From Mariniphaga anaerophila (GTDB lineage Bacteria > Bacteroidota > Bacteroidia > Bacteroidales > Prolixibacteraceae): DNA of 64,000 nt. The stretch spans positions 310,001 through 374,000 of the forward strand of contig NZ_FQUM01000002.1 of NCBI RefSeq assembly GCF_900129025.1. Direction: 5' to 3'. Positions 61,666-64,000 of the stretch are shown here, piece after piece; within the stretch, counting starts at the first letter, position 1, and every line of letters begins with the position of its first letter. The notes beneath the pieces were generated by a model that was given only the letters and a program-made list of their open reading frames with translations, was not told where the DNA came from and ran no database searches. The position numbers and the translations under genes were made by a program.

Positions 61666-62688
61666 CTAGTTAAAAACAGGAGCAGTAGCTTCTGAAGAAG
61701 GAGATTGATTTGTTACCACCGGCCATTCGTTAATCCAGTGAATCTGATCCATCAACAAAACCCGTCCTTTGTCCGGGTTGCTTTTAAAATAAGCATGGTA
61801 AAAGATCCATTCATTTCCTTCGTCATCAGTAATAATTTCAGAGTTGTGGCCAGTCCCTACAAACACATCGTTTCCTTGAATAACAACTTCATAATTGTTC
61901 TCCATCATCGATTTGCCTGTTTTATCTACATAGGGGCCAATTAATTTTTCTGAGCGTGCAACAACGGTTTTGTATGTACTGTTTGCTCCTTCGCAGCAGG
62001 TGCCCGCAGAACCAAATAAATAATAGTAGTTTCCTTTTTTATAAATGTATGAACCTTCTATCGCTGTTCCTGAAATTTGGATTTTTTCAGCTCCCGACCT
62101 GATTGATAGTCCATCATCGGCCAGTTCGATGCAATAAATGCCACGGAAACTTCCCCATGTGAGATATTTTTTGCCGTTTTCTTCCCAGTAAAATGGATCG
62201 ATAGAGTTTTTAACACCAATTGTGTTGCTTCTGAATAATTGTCCTCTGTCGGTAAACGGCCCATCAGGTTGTTCGGCAGTTGCAATACCAATTCCACATG
62301 TCCATTCTCCTCCCCAAACTGAAAGGGAATAATAAAGAACATACTGTCCATTGATGTAGTTAATATCAGGAGCCCAAATTCCACTATTTGGTTCCCAGTT
62401 TGGGCGAGTTTCCTCTGTGAAGGCAGTGCCAATAAGTTTCCAGTCAACCAGGTTTTTCGATTGGAGGATAGGTGTGTTGTGGATATCTTCAGTAGCATAC
62501 AGATAAAAGTAACCATCATTCGCTTTTATGATTGTAGGATCCGGAAAACTTGATGAAACTACAGGATTTTTATAGGTTGTGGTTATGTTTTCGTTTGAAG
62601 GCTTTTCTTTTTTTTCCGAGTCACTATTGCAGGAACTGAGGGAGAGAGTGAAAAGTATTAGTGCGAGAGCAAAAAGGCGTGTTTTCAT
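61666..62688 (-). CDS. GH43-family glycosidase lipoprotein
   Basis: This 340-residue lipoprotein has a signal ending LSSC. The five-bladed propeller carries the expected triad: Asp in SSFPDPTIIK (~47-56), Asp in KNSIDPFYW (~163-171) and Glu in GTAIEGSYIYK (~213-223). The motif NSGIWAPDINYINGQYVLYY (~106-125) is typical of arabinanases and arabinofuranosidases in this family. A single-domain, lipidated form suggests action at the cell surface or in the periplasm on arabinose- or xylose-containing oligosaccharides. It is downstream of the SusE/F gene. Confidence 0.9.
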   Translation of the reverse strand: MKTRLFALALILFTLSLSSCNSDSEKKEKPSNENITTTYKNPVVSSSFPDPTIIKANDGYFYLYATEDIHNTPILQSKNLVDWKLIGTAFTEETRPNWEPNSGIWAPDINYINGQYVLYYSLSVWGGEWTCGIGIATAEQPDGPFTDRGQLFRSNTIGVKNSIDPFYWEENGKKYLTWGSFRGIYCIELADDGLSIRSGAEKIQISGTAIEGSYIYKKGNYYYLFGSAGTCCEGANSTYKTVVARSEKLIGPYVDKTGKSMMENNYEVVIQGNDVFVGTGHNSEIITDDEGNEWIFYHAYFKSNPDKGRVLLMDQIHWINEWPVVTNQSPSSEATAPVFN

Positions 62689-62867
62689 GTGATTAAAAAA
62701 TGTTTGTTTATAAAGGTGTTAAATGAATTTCGCATGGATTGTCATTCCTTTTGATAGGAGTATTTGACATGCTATTTTTATAATTTCTATTTGTTGATAT
62801 AATTGTTTTCTGCCGAACTTTAATCTTTTTTATGAAGAACTTCATCGGAATTCTTCACGAAATGTAT

Positions 62868-62906
62868 AAAAAAAAAATCAACCGGAAGAAAATAGCCTCC
62901 GGTTGA
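62868..62906 (-). terminator. Terminator after the SusE/SusF gene
   Basis: A 9-bp stem (62898-62906 with 62878-62886, 11-base loop) is followed on the minus strand by ten T. It lies 58 bases past the stop of the minus-strand gene and would partly separate it from the GH43 gene. Confidence 0.82.
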
Positions 62907-62964
62907 ATTCTGTATGAAGATATTAATATGTAGTATGTTTTTTATTTCTAAAATTAATTACTTT

Positions 62965-64000
62965 TTAATTCGATTTCTTCTCCAAACTGATGGTCATATT
63001 ATAGGCATCGATTGTGAGGATGCAATCGCCAGCCTGTTCTTCGGTAACCGCCCATTTTAAGTCGGGAGAGTACCCTGAAGGTGTAGCCTGTAACTGATTG
63101 TCTTCCCAGATATTGGCACTGGCATTTAATGGCCTTAAGAAAGGAGAACTCCACTTGGCACTCTGATCGTTATAAGGCAATTTGAAATCCTGGTTAGCCT
63201 GAGTGGTACATTCCAGCGTGAAAATATTCGGATTATTTGGGTTCCAAGCAAATTCGTCGGACGAAGGCATTGACCATGCAATACCAATTCCCAGTCCTAC
63301 TCCCCATACATGACTAAATCCTTTATACCCGTGAATAATTTTTAAGTCATTTTTATCAAGTATGATGGAATACAAACCGGCCTTGGTAACCGTAAATTCA
63401 ACATCAGAACTGCTTACTGTTTCATTTTTTACCAAAGTTGTTTCGTCTTCTCCTTTACTCCACGAGCCTTTGTCTTCGGTTATAGAATTTACAAACTTAA
63501 ATGTGCCTTCCTGTAAAGTTCCAATCCATTCGTAGTTGTTCCCGATATTTCGGCCTTCAATAATCTCGGTAAGTTTAATGCCATTGGTTGTTTCCGGTCC
63601 TTTAGGATTGGCGGAGCCGACGAGATAAAGATTGACCGGTGCAATTTCGAAGGTTGTTACAGTAACGTTAGTTGTTGATATTTCCGGCTTTACAAAATAA
63701 TCTCCTTCCGACCAGGCTATTACTTCTGCTTCCAGTTGAGTGGTACTGCCAAAGTTCACGCCCAAACCATATAGCATTGAATTTAAATCGAAATGATTGA
63801 TGCTGTACTCTGAGACTCCTTCTTCTATTTCAATTTTGTCGATAGCTGTGGTTAATCCCGGCAAACCCATTTTAAAATAATAGGTTATTTGTCCGTTATT
63901 ACTACGTTGCTGTGCCGTATCCCAACGGAAAGTAAGGGCCGTTTCATTCATTAAATCTTGCGACAAAGATATCTCATCAACATTGGCAGTTAAATGCATT
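62965..64000 (-). CDS. SusE/SusF-type outer-membrane glycan-binding protein (5' partial)
   Basis: The frame is open to the right edge, so the N-terminus and lipoprotein signal lie outside. The visible 344 residues contain a SusE-like Fn3 domain (ETALTFRWDTAQQRSNNGQI, ~18-37) and then two carbohydrate-binding-type beta domains with VNLYLVGSANPKGPETTNGI, YEWIGTLQEGTFKFVN and GDCILTIDAYNMTISLEKK. Such surface lipoproteins bind starch or other glycans beside the SusC/SusD importer, which should be encoded just beyond the window. GH43 and GH-A lipoprotein genes follow. Confidence 0.85.
   Translation of the reverse strand, partial: MHLTANVDEISLSQDLMNETALTFRWDTAQQRSNNGQITYYFKMGLPGLTTAIDKIEIEEGVSEYSINHFDLNSMLYGLGVNFGSTTQLEAEVIAWSEGDYFVKPEISTTNVTVTTFEIAPVNLYLVGSANPKGPETTNGIKLTEIIEGRNIGNNYEWIGTLQEGTFKFVNSITEDKGSWSKGEDETTLVKNETVSSSDVEFTVTKAGLYSIILDKNDLKIIHGYKGFSHVWGVGLGIGIAWSMPSSDEFAWNPNNPNIFTLECTTQANQDFKLPYNDQSAKWSSPFLRPLNASANIWEDNQLQATPSGYSPDLKWAVTEEQAGDCILTIDAYNMTISLEKKSN

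Overview
The window comes from a Bacteroidota chromosome. Features that point there are a SusE/SusF-type surface protein, a type IX secretion C-terminal domain, promoters of the TTTG-N19/20-TAnnTTTG kind, the run tpiA / DoxX (BT_3928-like) / DUF1599 / folP / cdaA, and polysaccharide-utilisation genes. The mix of heparinase-like lyases, a family 8 lyase and a sulfatase fused to an alpha-L-rhamnosidase suggests a marine or algal-polysaccharide degrader, perhaps in Marinilabiliales/Prolixibacteraceae. That placement is inference. No transposase, phage gene, CRISPR array or replication origin was seen.

Positions 1-33,500 are mostly core genome. They hold a partial comEC, the potassium uptake pair trkA-trkH, a YrdC/YciO protein and an mnmD-like methyltransferase, then two FKBP isomerases, a DUF3127 protein, a GDSL hydrolase, an aldo/keto reductase, a TPR membrane protein, recG, a TonB-dependent receptor, a SixA-like phosphatase and a phosphodiesterase. 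A three-gene cell-envelope cluster (two LVIVD-like proteins and a beta-barrel) follows, with a 65-bp leader repeated in front of the first two genes. Then come prmA, tpiA, DoxX, DUF1599, folP, cdaA, a nitronate monooxygenase-like enzyme, a glycosyltransferase, DUF4199, the SRP RNA with a clear promoter, tRNA-Thr, tRNA-Tyr, a universal stress protein, a second aldo/keto reductase, and a GT39/PAP2 pair with overlapping ends.

Positions 33,700-48,600 carry an AddB-like nuclease, trmD, a Sir2 deacylase, an ADP-forming acyl-CoA synthetase fused to a GNAT domain, acetyl-CoA synthetase, a thioesterase and a CoA-transferase. These form an acetate/acetyl-CoA neighbourhood with possible acetylation control of Acs. 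It is interrupted by a repeat island (41,281-44,366) built from three repeat modules. I call them A (6 copies), B (3) and C (3). The island encloses one secreted type IX cargo gene whose ends look native while the middle has a different base and codon composition.

Positions 49,000-64,000 are a polysaccharide-utilisation region. A plus-strand operon encodes a family 8 lyase, two heparinase II/III-like lyases, a BNR_4 propeller protein and a sulfatase-GH78 fusion. Together these suit a sulfated, rhamnose- and uronate-containing polymer such as ulvan. A convergent minus-strand locus enters from the right edge with SusE/SusF, a GH43 lipoprotein and a clan GH-A lipoprotein. Its SusC/SusD genes are presumably beyond the window.
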